Origin: an uncultured Lentibacter sp.
Lineage (GTDB): Bacteria > Pseudomonadota > Alphaproteobacteria > Rhodobacterales > Rhodobacteraceae
DNA length: 64,000 nt
Assembly (NCBI RefSeq): GCF_937123735.1
Contig: NZ_CAKZKL010000028.1
Span: 331,684 to 395,683 of the forward strand
Reading direction: 5' to 3'
The position numbers and the translations under genes are program-made. Below are positions 1-9,614 of the stretch, piece by piece. Position 1 is the stretch's first letter, and each line of letters starts with the position of its first letter. A model generated the notes under the pieces. That model was not told where the DNA came from and ran no database searches. It worked only from the letters and a program-made list of their open reading frames with translations.

Positions 1-475
1 CGGCCTTGATGATCCGGCCTTTGGGGCCGGTGCCTGTGATCTGGGTGAGATCGAGGCCCTTCTCGGCGGCGATGCGGCGCGCGAGGGGGGAGGCGAAGAG
101 GCGCGCGCCATCTTTTTGCGGCGCGGCGGGGGCGGCTGGCGCTTCGGCGGTTTTGGGCGCGGGCGCTGCTGCCTCTGAGGCTTGCGGGGCGGCCTCGGCT
201 TTGGGGGCTGCGCTGATGTTTGATGCGCTTTCGCCGTCTTCCAGAAGCACGGCGATGGCGGTGTTGACTTTCACGCCTTCTGTGCCTTCGGCCACCAGCA
301 GCTTGCCGATGATGCCTTCGTCAACGGCTTCAAATTCCATGGTAGCTTTGTCTGTCTCGATTTCGGCGAGAAGATCGCCCGAGGCGACGGTATCGCCCTC
401 TTTGACGAGCCATTTGGCCAGCGTGCCTTCTTCCATCGTGGGGGAGAGGGCGGGCATGAGGATTTCTGTTGGCAT
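1..475 (-). CDS. pdhC: Pyruvate dehydrogenase E2, dihydrolipoamide acetyltransferase (N-terminal part, cut by window edge)
   Basis: Acetyltransferase core subunit of the pyruvate dehydrogenase complex, which moves the acetyl group from lipoyl-lysine to CoA in the cytoplasm. Only the first 158 codons lie in the window. An N-terminal lipoyl domain covers about residues 1-77, with the lipoylated lysine at about residue 43 in the motif ETDKATMEF. An Ala/Pro/Glu-rich linker follows, and then the start of the E1/E3-binding domain ([17 protein letters not shown]). The start is the ATG 12 bases after the pdhB stop, so it is the third gene of a pdhA-pdhB-pdhC operon. Its lipoyl domain is almost the same as the one in pdhB, also at DNA level. 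The catalytic domain is outside the window. Confidence 0.93.
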   Translation of the reverse strand, partial: MPTEILMPALSPTMEEGTLAKWLVKEGDTVASGDLLAEIETDKATMEFEAVDEGIIGKLLVAEGTEGVKVNTAIAVLLEDGESASNISAAPKAEAAPQASEAAAPAPKTAEAPAAPAAPQKDGARLFASPLARRIAAEKGLDLTQITGTGPKGRIIKA

Positions 476-487
476 ATGCGCGCTCCC

Positions 488-1867
488 TTAGCGGTAGGTG
501 ACTTGTTTGACGGCGGCGACCACCTCATCGGTGGTGACCAGCGCGTGCTTTTCGAGATTGGCTGCATAGGGCATGGGCACATCTTTGCCTGTGCAGTTGA
601 TCACCGGTGCGTCGAGGTAGTCAAAGGCGCGCTGCATGATTGTGGCGGAGAGGTGGTTGCCAATGGAGGCGACGGGGAAACCCTCTTCGACGGTGACGCA
701 GCGGTTTGTCTTCATGACCGAGGCGAGGATGGTGTCATAGTCAATCGGGCGCAGTGTGCGCAGATCAATCACCTCGGCGGAGATGCCTTCCTCGGCGAGC
801 TTCTCGGCGGCTTCGAGCGCGTAGGTCATGCCGATGCCGAAGCTGACGAGGGTGACATCGGAGCCTTCACGCCAGATGCGGGCTTTGCCGAAGGGCACGG
901 TGTAGTCTTCCAGCACTGGCACATCGAAGGTTTTGCCATATAGGATCTCGTTTTCAAGGAAGATCACCGGGTTTGGGTCGCGGATGGCGGTTTTCATCAG
1001 GCCTTTATAATCGGAGGCCGAGTAGGGCATGACAACCTTGAGGCCCGGGATTTGGGCATACCATGCGGCGTAGTCCTGTGAGTGCTGTGCGCCAACACGG
1101 GCGGCAGCGCCGTTGGGGCCACGAAAAACCATGGGCGCGCCCATTTGGCCACCGGACATGTAAAGGGTTTTGGCGGCGGAGTTGATGATCTGGTCAATCG
1201 CCTGCATGGCGAAGTTGAAGGTCATGAACTCGACGATGGGCCGGAGCCCGCCAAAGGCTGCGCCCACCCCGATGCCGGCAAAGCCATGCTCGGTGATCGG
1301 GGTGTCTATCACCCGACGTGCGCCGAATTCTTCCAGCATTCCCTGGGAGATCTTGTAGGCGCCTTGGTATTCGGCCACTTCCTCGCCCATGAGAAACACG
1401 GTGTCGTCGCGGCGCATTTCTTCGGCCATCCCATCGCGCAGGGCCTCGCGCACGGTTTGTTGCTTCAGCTCGGTGCCTTCGGGCCAGTCAGGCTCCAGAG
1501 GCGCGGGGGTGATGGCCGCTGGGGCCGCATGCGCTGGGGCCGCTTGCGCGGCGGTGGCGGGCGCGTCTGACCCTTGCGGGGCAGCCTCGCTTTTGGGTGC
1601 GGCGCTGATGTCAGCGGCGGTTTCACCCTCTGCGAGCAACACGGCGATTGGGGTGTTCACTGTCACGCCCTCGCTGCCTTCGGCCACGAGCAGCTTGCCG
1701 ATGATGCCTTCGTCGACGGCCTCAAACTCCATAGTGGCTTTGTCTGTCTCGATTTCTGCGAGGATGTCGCCAGAGGCGACGGTATCGCCTTCTTTCACCA
1801 GCCATTTGGCGAGCGTGCCTTCTTCCATGGTGGGCGAGAGGGCGGGCATGAGAATTTCGGTTGCCAT
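488..1867 (-). CDS. pdhB: Pyruvate dehydrogenase E1 beta subunit with an N-terminal lipoyl domain
   Basis: Beta subunit of the thiamine-dependent E1 component, which decarboxylates pyruvate together with PdhA. It has 459 residues, about 130 more than a plain E1 beta. The extra part is a lipoyl domain (residues 1-77, lysine 43 in ETDKATMEF) and an Ala/Pro-rich linker to about residue 130. The transketolase-like beta domain then begins at [13 protein letters not shown] and runs to the end, with the conserved [13 protein letters not shown] and [14 protein letters not shown] stretches. Lipoyl-bearing E1 beta subunits are known in alphaproteobacteria such as Sinorhizobium. It lies between pdhA and pdhC on the same strand with gaps of 12-14 bases. 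Confidence 0.96.
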   Translation of the reverse strand: MATEILMPALSPTMEEGTLAKWLVKEGDTVASGDILAEIETDKATMEFEAVDEGIIGKLLVAEGSEGVTVNTPIAVLLAEGETAADISAAPKSEAAPQGSDAPATAAQAAPAHAAPAAITPAPLEPDWPEGTELKQQTVREALRDGMAEEMRRDDTVFLMGEEVAEYQGAYKISQGMLEEFGARRVIDTPITEHGFAGIGVGAAFGGLRPIVEFMTFNFAMQAIDQIINSAAKTLYMSGGQMGAPMVFRGPNGAAARVGAQHSQDYAAWYAQIPGLKVVMPYSASDYKGLMKTAIRDPNPVIFLENEILYGKTFDVPVLEDYTVPFGKARIWREGSDVTLVSFGIGMTYALEAAEKLAEEGISAEVIDLRTLRPIDYDTILASVMKTNRCVTVEEGFPVASIGNHLSATIMQRAFDYLDAPVINCTGKDVPMPYAANLEKHALVTTDEVVAAVKQVTYR

Positions 1868-1881
1868 TGTGTGGGTCTCCC

Positions 1882-2883
1882 TCAGGCGTCTTGGGTGGCG
1901 TAGATGTCAGTCCAGAGCTCACTCAGGTCAGGCTCGGGGCTTTCCTTGGCAAAATCGGCGCTGGCGCTGACAATGGCTTTGATTTCCTTGTCGATGTCCT
2001 TGAGCGCCTCTTCTGTGGCGTGTTTGCCTTGCAGCAGCATGGTGCGCACATGCTCGATCGGATCGCGCTCCTCGCGCATTTTCTGGACCTCTTCGCGGGT
2101 GCGGTATTTGGCCGGATCAGACATGGAATGGCCCCGGTAGCGGTAGGTTTTGACCTCCAGGATATAGGGCCCTTTTCCGGCGCGGCAATGTGCGGTTGCC
2201 GTCTCGGAGGCGGCTTTCACGGCCAGGACATCCATCCCGTCGACAATCTCTCCGGTAATGCCGAACGCCGCGCCGCGGGTGTAGAGGTCTGGCGTGGACG
2301 TGGAGCGGTTCTGGGCTGTGCCCATGGCATATTGGTTGTTTTCGATCACAAATATGACCGGCAGCTGCCAAAGCGCGGCCATGTTGAAGGTCTCATAAAT
2401 CTGGCCCTGATTGGCCGCCCCATCGCCGAAATAAGCAAAGGTCACATTGTCATTGCCCTTGTATTTATCGGCAAATGCCAAACCCGCACCAAGCGGGACT
2501 TGCGCCCCGACAATGCCGTGACCGCCATAAAAATGCTTCTCCTTGGAGAACATGTGCATCGAGCCGCCCTTGCCCTTTGAATAGCCGCCAATCCGGCCCG
2601 TGAGCTCGGCCATAACCCCGTTCGGGTCCATTCCGCAGGCCAGCATGTGCCCATGATCGCGATAGGAGGTGATGCGCTTGTCGCCGTCTTTGGCGGCGGC
2701 CTCAAGCCCGACAACCACGGCCTCCTGCCCGATGTAGAGGTGGCAGAAGCCGCCGATCAGACCCATGCCATAGAGCTGGCCTGCTTTCTCCTCGAATCGC
2801 CGGATGAGCAGCATATCCTTATAAAAAGCTTTCAGCTCCTCTGGGGAAGTGTTTGATTTTGCTTTTGTTTTGCGGGTAGCCAT
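1882..2883 (-). CDS. pdhA: Pyruvate dehydrogenase E1 alpha subunit
   Basis: Alpha subunit of pyruvate dehydrogenase E1, binding thiamine diphosphate and decarboxylating pyruvate for transfer to lipoyl groups. It has 333 residues, the normal length for the heterotetrameric type. The thiamine-diphosphate motif runs from GDG at residues 153-155 to ENNQ at 181-184. The phosphorylation-loop-like stretch [11 protein letters not shown] is also present. It is the first gene of the operon; the 217 bases upstream hold a short copy of the dispersed intergenic element (3028-3075). The start ATG is followed by a basic [10 protein letters not shown] leader that is typical of this family. Confidence 0.97.
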   Translation of the reverse strand: MATRKTKAKSNTSPEELKAFYKDMLLIRRFEEKAGQLYGMGLIGGFCHLYIGQEAVVVGLEAAAKDGDKRITSYRDHGHMLACGMDPNGVMAELTGRIGGYSKGKGGSMHMFSKEKHFYGGHGIVGAQVPLGAGLAFADKYKGNDNVTFAYFGDGAANQGQIYETFNMAALWQLPVIFVIENNQYAMGTAQNRSTSTPDLYTRGAAFGITGEIVDGMDVLAVKAASETATAHCRAGKGPYILEVKTYRYRGHSMSDPAKYRTREEVQKMREERDPIEHVRTMLLQGKHATEEALKDIDKEIKAIVSASADFAKESPEPDLSELWTDIYATQDA

Positions 2884-3027
2884 TGGCGCGCGCCCCTTTC
2901 GTAAACAGGTAGTTTAGCGTTAAACCATTTCTTACACGAAATTTTCTTGCGTGGCGAGGTTTATTTTCTGCCCAAGCCCCGAACGGTTGAGCTGCTCTCA
3001 AGGCCGCCTGTCGTGCGGGGCCTTTGT

Positions 3028-3075
3028 CTTTCTTATTGCTGAAAATATCCCCGCCGGAGGCTCCTGAGGGGGCAG
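3028..3075 (-). repeat. Dispersed intergenic element, short form (copy 1)
   Basis: Read on the minus strand it is a GC-rich arm ending in CCGGCGGGGATATTTT, then the tail CAGCAATAAGAAAG. It matches copy 9 (35982-36028) almost base for base over the CAGGAGCCTCCGGCGGGGAT part. It lies between the FtsB-like gene and pdhA. Unlike most copies it is not next to a stop codon in the usual orientation. Confidence 0.8.
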
Positions 3076-3100
3076 GCGCATCCGCGGTCTGTGGGGCGCT

Positions 3101-3409
3101 CTAGCGGATGACGATTTCGTCGGCGCGCACATAGCCAAGGATGTCGCGGGCGCGTTCGGAGAGCAGGTCTAGATCGAGGAAATCATCCGAGAGCCGTGTG
3201 GTGAGGTTTTCCATCCGTGCCACGCGGGCGTTGAGCGCGGCCAGCTCTCGCGCGAGCTGTTTTTGCTCGGCCTCGATTTCGGCGCGGCGGAAGAGGCCGT
3301 AATCGCCCTGAATGGCGGCAAAGGTAAAATAGAGCGTGAGGCTGAAGGCCACGGCGAAAAACACCAATGTGCCAATGGCGGGCGGATTGCGGGTGCTGCC
3401 TGTGCTCAT
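3101..3409 (-). CDS. FtsB/DivIC-like septum formation initiator family protein
   Basis: Small bitopic membrane protein of 102 residues, of the family that bridges early and late divisome parts. A short cytoplasmic end is followed by one membrane segment (about residues 12-31, LVFFAVAFSLTLYFTFAAI) and a heptad-like coiled coil (about 35-75, rich in Ala, Glu, Leu and Arg). The end ERARDILGYVRADEIVIR matches the usual family C-terminus. I chose the ATG giving MSTGSTRNPPAIG because a longer reading adds only a basic, low-complexity leader. In this group of bacteria the gene commonly stands beside the pyruvate dehydrogenase operon. The exact partner in the divisome is inferred from the family. Confidence 0.85.
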   Translation of the reverse strand: MSTGSTRNPPAIGTLVFFAVAFSLTLYFTFAAIQGDYGLFRRAEIEAEQKQLARELAALNARVARMENLTTRLSDDFLDLDLLSERARDILGYVRADEIVIR

Positions 3410-3584
3410 GCTCTGTCTTTGTGCCTCGTGCCCGCTTTGCTGCGGGCTTTGTTTTTGTGGCCTCTTGCGGGCCGTCCTCACCCTGCAAAAAGGGGGCGGC
3501 TTTGGCAAGCTGTGACGCAGGGTTGTTGTTGGCTTTGGCTAAAACGCGAGTCCAAAATGCCACAGATCATCTGGGAGGGGTGCC

Positions 3585-4028
3585 GTGCAAACCTATGGAG
3601 ACTTTGAGGCGCGGGTGCGCGAGAGCTTTGGGCGCCAGAATATGATGGCCGAGCTGGGCGTGACGATTGCCTCGGTGGGCGCGGGTGAGGTGGTGTTTGA
3701 GATGCCCTTTCAGCCGCGCTTCACGCAACAGCACGGCTTTTTGCACGCTGGTGCGATCAGCTCGGTGCTGGACTCAGCGGCCGGATTTGCGGCGCTTTCG
3801 GTGATGCCTGAGGAGGCGGGGGTGTTGACCATCGAGATGAAGATTTCGTTGATGCGGGTGGCAAAAGCGCCGGCTTTTCGCTTTGTTGGCCGGGTGGTGA
3901 AGCCGGGGCGCACGGTGGTTTTTGCCGAGGCGGTGGCTTATGGCCTTGAAGACGGGGCTGAAACAGAGGTTGCGCGGCTCACCGCGAGCATGATGGTTGT
4001 GAGCGGGCGCGCGGGCGTTGTGGGGTGA
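3585..4028 (+). CDS. PaaI-family hotdog-fold acyl-CoA thioesterase
   Basis: Predicted single-domain hotdog thioesterase of 147 residues that hydrolyses an acyl-CoA or aryl-CoA in the cytoplasm. The motif QHGFLHAGAISSVLDSAAG (about residues 46-64) matches the PaaI/DUF4442 active-site helix with its HxGxxxxxxD pattern. The end TEVARLTASMMVV is a typical closing strand. The start is GTG, 12 bases after a GGGAGGGG ribosome site. It is transcribed away from the FtsB-like gene. The natural substrate cannot be told from sequence; nothing nearby points to phenylacetate catabolism. Confidence 0.88.
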   Translation: MQTYGDFEARVRESFGRQNMMAELGVTIASVGAGEVVFEMPFQPRFTQQHGFLHAGAISSVLDSAAGFAALSVMPEEAGVLTIEMKISLMRVAKAPAFRFVGRVVKPGRTVVFAEAVAYGLEDGAETEVARLTASMMVVSGRAGVVG

Positions 4029-4036
4029 GCGTGGTT

Positions 4037-4149
4037 CGGGTTTTCCTTCGGAAAAACCCGATCCGCTGGGGGCGCTGCCCCCAGACCCCCTGCCGATGAG
4101 GGGGCCAGCCCCCTCAAACACCCCCGGGATATTTTGGGCAATAAGAAAG
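4037..4149 (+). repeat. Dispersed intergenic element (copy 2)
   Basis: Three GC or A/T hairpins in a row: 4037-4060, 4067-4083 (TGGGGGCGCTGCCCCCA) and 4099-4116. They are followed by CCCCCGGGATATTTTGGGCAATAAGAAAG. The tail faces the stop codon of pgk, which is read on the other strand. Between two convergent genes, it may serve as a terminator for one or both. Confidence 0.85.
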
Positions 4150-4180
4150 AGCTATTGGGATGGATGCCGGTTTGGGGGGA

Positions 4181-5374
4181 TCAGCCGCCGAGGGCGGCGA
4201 CACCGGGCAGGGTTTTGCCTTCCATCCATTCGAGGAACGCGCCGCCGGCTGTGGAGATATAGCTGAAGTCCTCTGCCGCTTCGGCGGCATTGAGCGCGGC
4301 CACGGTGTCGCCGCCGCCGGCCACTGTGATAAGCTGGCCTGCGCGGGTCAGTTCGGCGGCTTTGCGCGCGGCGGAGCCTGTGGCGGTGTCAAAGGGGGCG
4401 ATTTCAAACGCACCCAGCGGGCCGTTCCAGATCAGGGTTTTGAGGCCTTCCAGCGCAGTGAGGATGGCGGCGGTGCTGTCCGGGCCGGCATCCAGCACCA
4501 TTTGGTCGCTTTCAAGCACGGTGTCGGCGGTGAGTGGCAGGGTTTCAAAGGGCGCACCTTCCTGAAAGGCGCGCGCCACGGCACCATCGCTGGGCAGGAT
4601 GAGGTTGCAGCCCTTGGCCTTGGCCTTGGCAATGATGTCTCGGGCGGTGTCGAGCATGTCGGCCTCTACGAGCGAAGCGCCGAGGTCTGCGCCCTGGGCC
4701 ATGAGGAAGGTGTTGGCCATGCCGCCGCCGATGATGAGGACATCGAGCTTTTCGACGAGGTTTGACAGCAGGTCAAGCTTGGTGCTGACCTTGGCGCCGC
4801 CCACGACCGCGCCGACCGGGCGGGTGGGGCGCGCCAGCGCGCTTTCGAGCGCGGTGAGCTCGGCCTGCATCAGGCGGCCGGCGCAGGAGGGCAGGTGGCG
4901 GGCCACCCCCTCGGTAGAGGCATGGGCGCGGTGGGCGGCGGAGAAGGCATCGTTGCAATAGACATCGCCCAATGCGGCGAGGCGGGCGGCGAAAGCCGGG
5001 TCATTGGCTTCTTCGCCTGGATGAAAGCGGATGTTTTCCACCAGGATGACCTCGGCGCTGCGGGCTTCTTCGGGCAGGGTTTCGGCGGCATCGAGCGTTT
5101 CCACAAAGGCGACCTTGCGCCCGAGCGCGGCTTCCAGGGCCGGCAAGACAACGCGCAGGCTCATATCGAGGACGACTTTGCCCTTGGGGCGGCCGAAATG
5201 GGCCAGCAGCAAAGGCTGGCCGCCTTTGGCGAGGATGCTGTCAACTGTGGGTTTGATGCGCGTGATCCGGCTGGCATCAGAGACGCGGCCGTTTTGCAGC
5301 GGCACGTTGATATCGACACGGGTGAGCACGCGTTTGCCTGAAAGGTCCAGATCGTCCAGTGTCAGCCATGCCAT
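4181..5374 (-). CDS. pgk: Phosphoglycerate kinase
   Basis: Glycolytic enzyme that moves the phosphate of 1,3-bisphosphoglycerate to ADP, or the reverse in gluconeogenesis. It has 397 residues, the usual length. The N-domain shows [13 protein letters not shown] (about 17-29), the substrate-binding [10 protein letters not shown] and [10 protein letters not shown]. The C-domain shows VGGAKVSTK and, near the end, the nucleotide loop [11 protein letters not shown] chose the ATG giving [11 protein letters not shown] because a strong AAAGGAG site lies just before it on the minus strand. It is divergent from the cyclophilin gene, with about 140 bases between them. Confidence 0.97.
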   Translation of the reverse strand: MAWLTLDDLDLSGKRVLTRVDINVPLQNGRVSDASRITRIKPTVDSILAKGGQPLLLAHFGRPKGKVVLDMSLRVVLPALEAALGRKVAFVETLDAAETLPEEARSAEVILVENIRFHPGEEANDPAFAARLAALGDVYCNDAFSAAHRAHASTEGVARHLPSCAGRLMQAELTALESALARPTRPVGAVVGGAKVSTKLDLLSNLVEKLDVLIIGGGMANTFLMAQGADLGASLVEADMLDTARDIIAKAKAKGCNLILPSDGAVARAFQEGAPFETLPLTADTVLESDQMVLDAGPDSTAAILTALEGLKTLIWNGPLGAFEIAPFDTATGSAARKAAELTRAGQLITVAGGGDTVAALNAAEAAEDFSYISTAGGAFLEWMEGKTLPGVAALGG

Positions 5375-5513
5375 CGGGTGGTCTCCTTTGAAATGCAATT
5401 TGGCTGCGGTTTGGCGCGATTGTGCGCAATCGTCAAGCTCTGGTGGCGCGCGGGCTTGTCGTGCGCGCCAATGCGGCTTAGGTAACGGGCAAACATTTTG
5501 ACAGGAGTGCCCC

Positions 5514-6020
5514 ATGGCCGATTACAAAGACCCGGAAAACACGATTTTGATGGAACTCAAGGATGGCACGGTTGTGATCGAGCTGATGCCGGATATTGCG
5601 CCTGAGCATTGCGCACGCATGAAAGAGCTGGCCCGCGCGGGCAAATATGACAATGTGGCGTTTCACCGTGTGATCGAAGGGTTCATGGCCCAGACAGGTG
5701 ATGTGCAGCACGCCAATATGGAAGTGGATTACAACCCCGGGCGCGCGGGCACCGGCGGCTCTGATTTGCCCGATCTTCCGGCCGAGTTTGGCCGTATTCC
5801 GCACGCCCGTGGCAGCCTTGGTGCGGCGCGTTCGGCCAACCCGAACTCGGCCAACAGCCAGTTCTTTATCAACTTCAAGGACAACGACTTTCTCAACGGG
5901 CAATACACCGTTTATGGTCAGGTCACGAGCGGGATGGAGCATGTCGACAAGATCGCCCGTGGCGAGCCGCCAGCCAGCCCTGACCGGATGATCAGCGTGA
6001 AGGTGGCCGCGGATGCGTAA
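5514..6020 (+). CDS. ppiB: Cyclophilin-type peptidyl-prolyl cis-trans isomerase (cytoplasmic)
   Basis: Folding catalyst that isomerises Xaa-Pro bonds. It has 168 residues and no signal peptide. Cyclophilin landmarks are [16 protein letters not shown] (about residues 44-59), [14 protein letters not shown] and [14 protein letters not shown] (about 105-118). An AGGAG ribosome site lies 5-6 bases before the ATG. It ends 8 bases inside the next cyclophilin gene, so the two are translationally coupled; the second has a signal peptide. Together they form a cytoplasmic/periplasmic pair. Confidence 0.95.
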   Translation: MADYKDPENTILMELKDGTVVIELMPDIAPEHCARMKELARAGKYDNVAFHRVIEGFMAQTGDVQHANMEVDYNPGRAGTGGSDLPDLPAEFGRIPHARGSLGAARSANPNSANSQFFINFKDNDFLNGQYTVYGQVTSGMEHVDKIARGEPPASPDRMISVKVAADA

Positions 6021-6564
6021 GCTTTTTCTGGCAGCTGCGCTGATGGCGGCCAGCCCGGCGCTGGCCACGGGCCTCAAGATCGAGGTGGCGGGGGAAGCCA
6101 ATGGTGTGATCACGATCGACCTTCTGGAAGACGTGGCGCCCAAGCATGTGGAGCAGATCGCCGCTCTGGCGGCGGAAGGCCAATATGACGGCGTGGCCTT
6201 TCACCGGGTGATTGACGGCTTCATGGCCCAAACCGGCGATGTTGTGAACGGCAAGATCGCGGGCGGTAATATGGCCATGGCGGGCACGGGCGGCTCTGAG
6301 CGGGCGGATTTGCGGGCGGAGTTCTCCGATATTCCCTATGAGCGCGGGGTTGTGGGCATGGCCCGCAGCCAGAACCCGCACTCGGCCAACAGCCAGTTTT
6401 TCATCATGTTTCGCGAATACCCCTCGCTCAACGGGCAATACACCGTTGTGGGCCGGGTGAGCGCGGGGCTGGAGGTTCTGGATGCGATCAAGCGTGGCAA
6501 GGGGCGCAATGGCGCTGTGATTGGTGCGCCGGATTATATGAAAAGCGTGACGGTCACCGACTGA
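6013..6564 (+). CDS. Cyclophilin-type peptidyl-prolyl isomerase, exported
   Basis: Second cyclophilin, 183 residues. The N-terminus [18 protein letters not shown] is a clear signal peptide, with an expected cut after residue 18 (ALA), so it should act in the periplasm. It keeps [30 protein letters not shown] and [13 protein letters not shown]. It overlaps the upstream cyclophilin by 8 bases. The two proteins are alike enough to suggest an old tandem duplication in which one copy gained export. Confidence 0.94.
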   Translation: MRKLFLAAALMAASPALATGLKIEVAGEANGVITIDLLEDVAPKHVEQIAALAAEGQYDGVAFHRVIDGFMAQTGDVVNGKIAGGNMAMAGTGGSERADLRAEFSDIPYERGVVGMARSQNPHSANSQFFIMFREYPSLNGQYTVVGRVSAGLEVLDAIKRGKGRNGAVIGAPDYMKSVTVTD

Positions 6565-6638
6565 TCACACCTGCGTGGGGCGGCTGTGCAAAGCCCGCCC
6601 CATCGTGCAAGCTCTCTGACACCGGGGAGGCGCTTGCC

Positions 6639-7610
6639 GTGAAACACATTTTAAAACACATCCTGACAGTCGGTCTTGCGCTTTGCGGGGCTGTGGCCTC
6701 TGCGGAGCCGAGTTTCTGGAAGCACGAGTGGCCAGAGACCGACTTCTCCAAGACAAGCGTGGAAAGCTGGGTCGAGATCCTGTCGGGCGGGCCGGGGAAA
6801 GACGGGATTCCTGCGCTGAGCGACCCTGAGTTTGTGCCTGTGGGCGAGAAGCAGGGGCTGGGCGCGCGCGAAGGCGTGATTGCGCTGGAAATGGGCGGCG
6901 CGGCGCGGGCCTATCCGCTGCGCTACCTCATGTGGCACGAGATTGTGAATGACGAGGTGGGCGGCGTGCCTGTGGCGGTGACCTTTTGCCCCTTGTGCAA
7001 CTCGGCGCTGACGTTTGAGCGGCGTGTGGACGGGCGGGTGCTGACGCTGGGGGTGACCGGCAAGCTCAGGGCCTCTGATATGGTGATGTATGACCGCGAG
7101 ACCCAGAGCTGGTGGCAGCAGGCCACGGGCGTGGGCATTGTGGGCGAGATGACAGGCATTGAGCTGGTGAGCCTGCCAAGCTGGATGGAAAGCTGGGAGA
7201 GTTTTGTGGCGCGCAACCCTGAGGGCCTTGTGATGGCAGAGCCTGCGCACCGCCGCGCCTATGGGGCGAACCCCTATGTGGGCTATGACAGCAGCGCGCG
7301 GCCGTTTTTATACAGTGGCGAGAGGCCGCCGCACGGGATTGCGCCGCTGGCGCGCATTGTGCGCGTGGGCAACCGCGCCTGGCCTTTGACGCGGCTGGCG
7401 GAGGCGGGCGAAATTGCCGAGAGCGGCGTGGTGCTGAGCTGGGCGGCGGGGAAGGCCTCGGCTCTGGACAGCGACACGGTTGCGGCGGGGCGCGATGTGG
7501 GGCAGGTCCGGGTGCGCGACATGGGTGGGGCAGATATGGTGCATGATGTGATGTTTGCCTTTGCCTTTCATGCCTTCTGGCCTGAGGGCGACTGGATGTT
7601 GGGCAAGTAA
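6639..7610 (+). CDS. DUF3179 domain protein, exported
   Basis: Protein of 323 residues with an N-terminal signal peptide (about residues 1-22, ending VASA). It matches the DUF3179 family by the stretch YPLRYLMWHEIVND, then VAVTFCPLCNSALTFERRV with a CPLC motif, and LRASDMVMYDRETQSWW. The function of this family is unknown; the conserved CxxC and the tyrosines suggest metal or cofactor binding, which is inference. The start is GTG after a GGGGAGG site. It converges on the mttB-like gene, with element copy 3 between them. Confidence 0.85.
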   Translation: MKHILKHILTVGLALCGAVASAEPSFWKHEWPETDFSKTSVESWVEILSGGPGKDGIPALSDPEFVPVGEKQGLGAREGVIALEMGGAARAYPLRYLMWHEIVNDEVGGVPVAVTFCPLCNSALTFERRVDGRVLTLGVTGKLRASDMVMYDRETQSWWQQATGVGIVGEMTGIELVSLPSWMESWESFVARNPEGLVMAEPAHRRAYGANPYVGYDSSARPFLYSGERPPHGIAPLARIVRVGNRAWPLTRLAEAGEIAESGVVLSWAAGKASALDSDTVAAGRDVGQVRVRDMGGADMVHDVMFAFAFHAFWPEGDWMLGK

Positions 7611-7637
7611 AAGGCGCGCTCACGCGCACAGGTTTTG

Positions 7638-7733
7638 CGCCGCGGCTTTGCCGCGGTGCTGGGGGCTTTGCCCCCGGTTTCAAAAGCCTGAGGCTTTTGA
7701 AACCTCCCCCAAGGTATTTTGGACCAGAAGAAG
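7638..7733 (+). repeat. Dispersed intergenic element, AGAAGAAG-tail form (copy 3)
   Basis: Hairpins at 7640-7656 (CCGCGGCTTTGCCGCGG), 7661-7675 (GGGGGCTTTGCCCCC) and 7676-7704 (arms GGTTTCAAAAGCC / GGCTTTTGAAACC). The tail is AAGGTATTTTGGACCAGAAG, then AAG. It faces the mttB-like stop codon about 40 bases away. Confidence 0.85.
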
Positions 7734-7776
7734 CAGGGCGCGTTTCACATGTGCAGCGCCCTGCGGCTGGGCCGTT

Positions 7777-9327
7777 TTAGGCCGGCAGGTGGATGGTGAA
7801 CCTGTCGCGAAGGGCTGCATCTGTGGCGGCGTCAAAGCGTGCGGGGGCGCGGCGGGCGAGGATCTCCTGTTTGCGCGCGGTTGCCTTTTCAATCAGGTCG
7901 GGCTTGTCTTTTTCGACCCATTCCTTGGGCGAGGTGCGATCGCCCAGCGTGGGGTAGACGTGATCGGACTGCATCCGGCTCAGGGTGGCTTCGGTGCCAA
8001 GGTAGTGGCCCGGGCCGCCGAGGCAGACCTCGCGCATTTGATCCAGCGCCAGGGTCATGTCATCGACTTCGATGCCGCGCACACAGCGTTGGGCCTGGCC
8101 GATCAGATCATCGGCGAGAATGAGGCTTTCATGGCAGAAGCCGAGCAGGGAGGCGTGCATTCCGGCGGCCTCATAGACCATGTTGAGGCCGGAGAGCCCT
8201 GTCATCACGGCTGAGCACATTTGCTCCCAGCCCGCTTGCATGTCGGGGAGTTTGCTGTCGCTTGCCCCGGCAGCGGCCCCGCCGGGGAGGCCGTAGAATT
8301 TGTGCATCTGCGCGCAGCCCGCCGAGAGCAGGGCTTGTTCGCCTGAGCCGACGGTCATCGCCCCTGTGCGCAGATCAAGGCCGAAGGGCCATGTGCCGAA
8401 GATGGCCGGGTGACCCGGGGCCATGGCGTTGACATAGACGATGCCGGCGAGGCATTCGGCAGTGGCCTGGACAATCGCCCCGGCTATGGTGCTGGGGGCG
8501 GTGGCACCGGCCATGCCAGCGGAGAGCAAGAGCACGGGCATTCCACCGCGGATACAGGCTTCCATGACCTCGCAGGCTTCTGTGGCAAATTTCATTGGTG
8601 GCACGACGAAGCAATTGGAATTGCTCACAAAGGGGCGGGCGCGCCAATGGCTTTCGCCGCCGGCGATGAGGTGGAGCATGTCCAGCGCATCGGGCACGAA
8701 GCTTGGCTCTGTGAAGGAGGTGCCGATGTGTTTTGTGGTGCCCGCGCAGCAGGCGTAGATGGTGTTGAGGTCCATTTCGCGGTTGTCGGGGATATCGCGG
8801 CAGACCATGGGGCGTTGGACGAAGTGGATGTTGTCCAGCTCGTGGGCGATTCGGGCGGCGTCGTGCAGGTCTTGCAGGGTGCTGTCGCGGTAGCTGCGCC
8901 CGTCGGGCTCGACCATGTTCACTGCGGCCCCGGCTGTGCCGTAATGCACGCGCGCGCCCTCAAGCAGCATGTCGTGTTGCGGATCGCGGCCAAAGAGGGT
9001 GATCGACTTGGCGGCTTTGGCGAGCATGTCTTCCACCAGCGCGCGGGGGAAGCGGATGCGGCCATCCTCGCCCAGGATGGCGCCTGCCTCGGTGAGAATT
9101 TTGACGCCCGAGGGGGGCGCATCGCAGAGGCCGATGGTTTCGAGCGCCTCAAGCGCGGCTTCGTGGATTTTGAGCACATCGGTGTCGCTGAGCGGTTTGT
9201 AGCGCCCCCCTTCCATACCGGGGCGTATGGGGCGGGAAGCGGCGCTCAGCGGCGCGGCGCGGGCCGCGCGACGGGCGGAGCGCCCCCCTGAGCGAGCGGA
9301 TGTTTTGATGGGTGTTTGGTCGGTCAT
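7777..9327 (-). CDS. Trimethylamine methyltransferase (MttB) family protein, no pyrrolysine
   Basis: Corrinoid-dependent-type methyltransferase of the MttB/COG5598 family, 516 residues after choosing MTDQTPIKTSARSG. Family landmarks include YKPLSDTDVLKIHEAAL, VHYGTAGAAVNMVEPDG, RPFVSNSNCFVVPPMKF and the Gly-rich GLPGGAAAGASDSK. No stop codon interrupts the frame, so it is not a pyrrolysine enzyme. Non-Pyl members known from other bacteria act on quaternary amines such as glycine betaine; the substrate here is not determined. No corrinoid protein gene is next to it in the window. The N-terminus is Arg/Ala-rich, and a start at residue 38 (MEGGRYKPL) is possible. Confidence 0.87.
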   Translation of the reverse strand: MTDQTPIKTSARSGGRSARRAARAAPLSAASRPIRPGMEGGRYKPLSDTDVLKIHEAALEALETIGLCDAPPSGVKILTEAGAILGEDGRIRFPRALVEDMLAKAAKSITLFGRDPQHDMLLEGARVHYGTAGAAVNMVEPDGRSYRDSTLQDLHDAARIAHELDNIHFVQRPMVCRDIPDNREMDLNTIYACCAGTTKHIGTSFTEPSFVPDALDMLHLIAGGESHWRARPFVSNSNCFVVPPMKFATEACEVMEACIRGGMPVLLLSAGMAGATAPSTIAGAIVQATAECLAGIVYVNAMAPGHPAIFGTWPFGLDLRTGAMTVGSGEQALLSAGCAQMHKFYGLPGGAAAGASDSKLPDMQAGWEQMCSAVMTGLSGLNMVYEAAGMHASLLGFCHESLILADDLIGQAQRCVRGIEVDDMTLALDQMREVCLGGPGHYLGTEATLSRMQSDHVYPTLGDRTSPKEWVEKDKPDLIEKATARKQEILARRAPARFDAATDAALRDRFTIHLPA

Positions 9328-9614
9328 GGGGCGGTCCTTGCAAGCAAAATCAGGGGCGTGAGAGGGGCGGGAGGAGCCGCTCTCACGGCCGCCCGCGGGC
9401 CGCACGGCCACGCTCGGCACCGATGGTGCGAATCACGAGGGATATTTTGCAAAACGGGGCCTGCATGGCGCGCCTTTGGGTCGGAGGGCTGTCTTATGTC
9501 CGATTAGGGCGCGCGGCGCGGCGCGATTCTGTTCTGGCTGCGACATTCTGTCGTTTTCGGCCAGTGGCGCCCGGGCGGCGCGCTTGGCCGCAGGCTTTGG
9601 GGGCCTGGGATTGG

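Noticed and set aside
6576..6602. Terminator after the second cyclophilin
   Set aside because: GGGGCGG and CCGCCCC can pair but no T run follows, so it is not listed.
7777..9327. Pyrrolysine codon in the MttB-like gene
   Set aside because: No in-frame TAG occurs, and the family includes many non-Pyl members.
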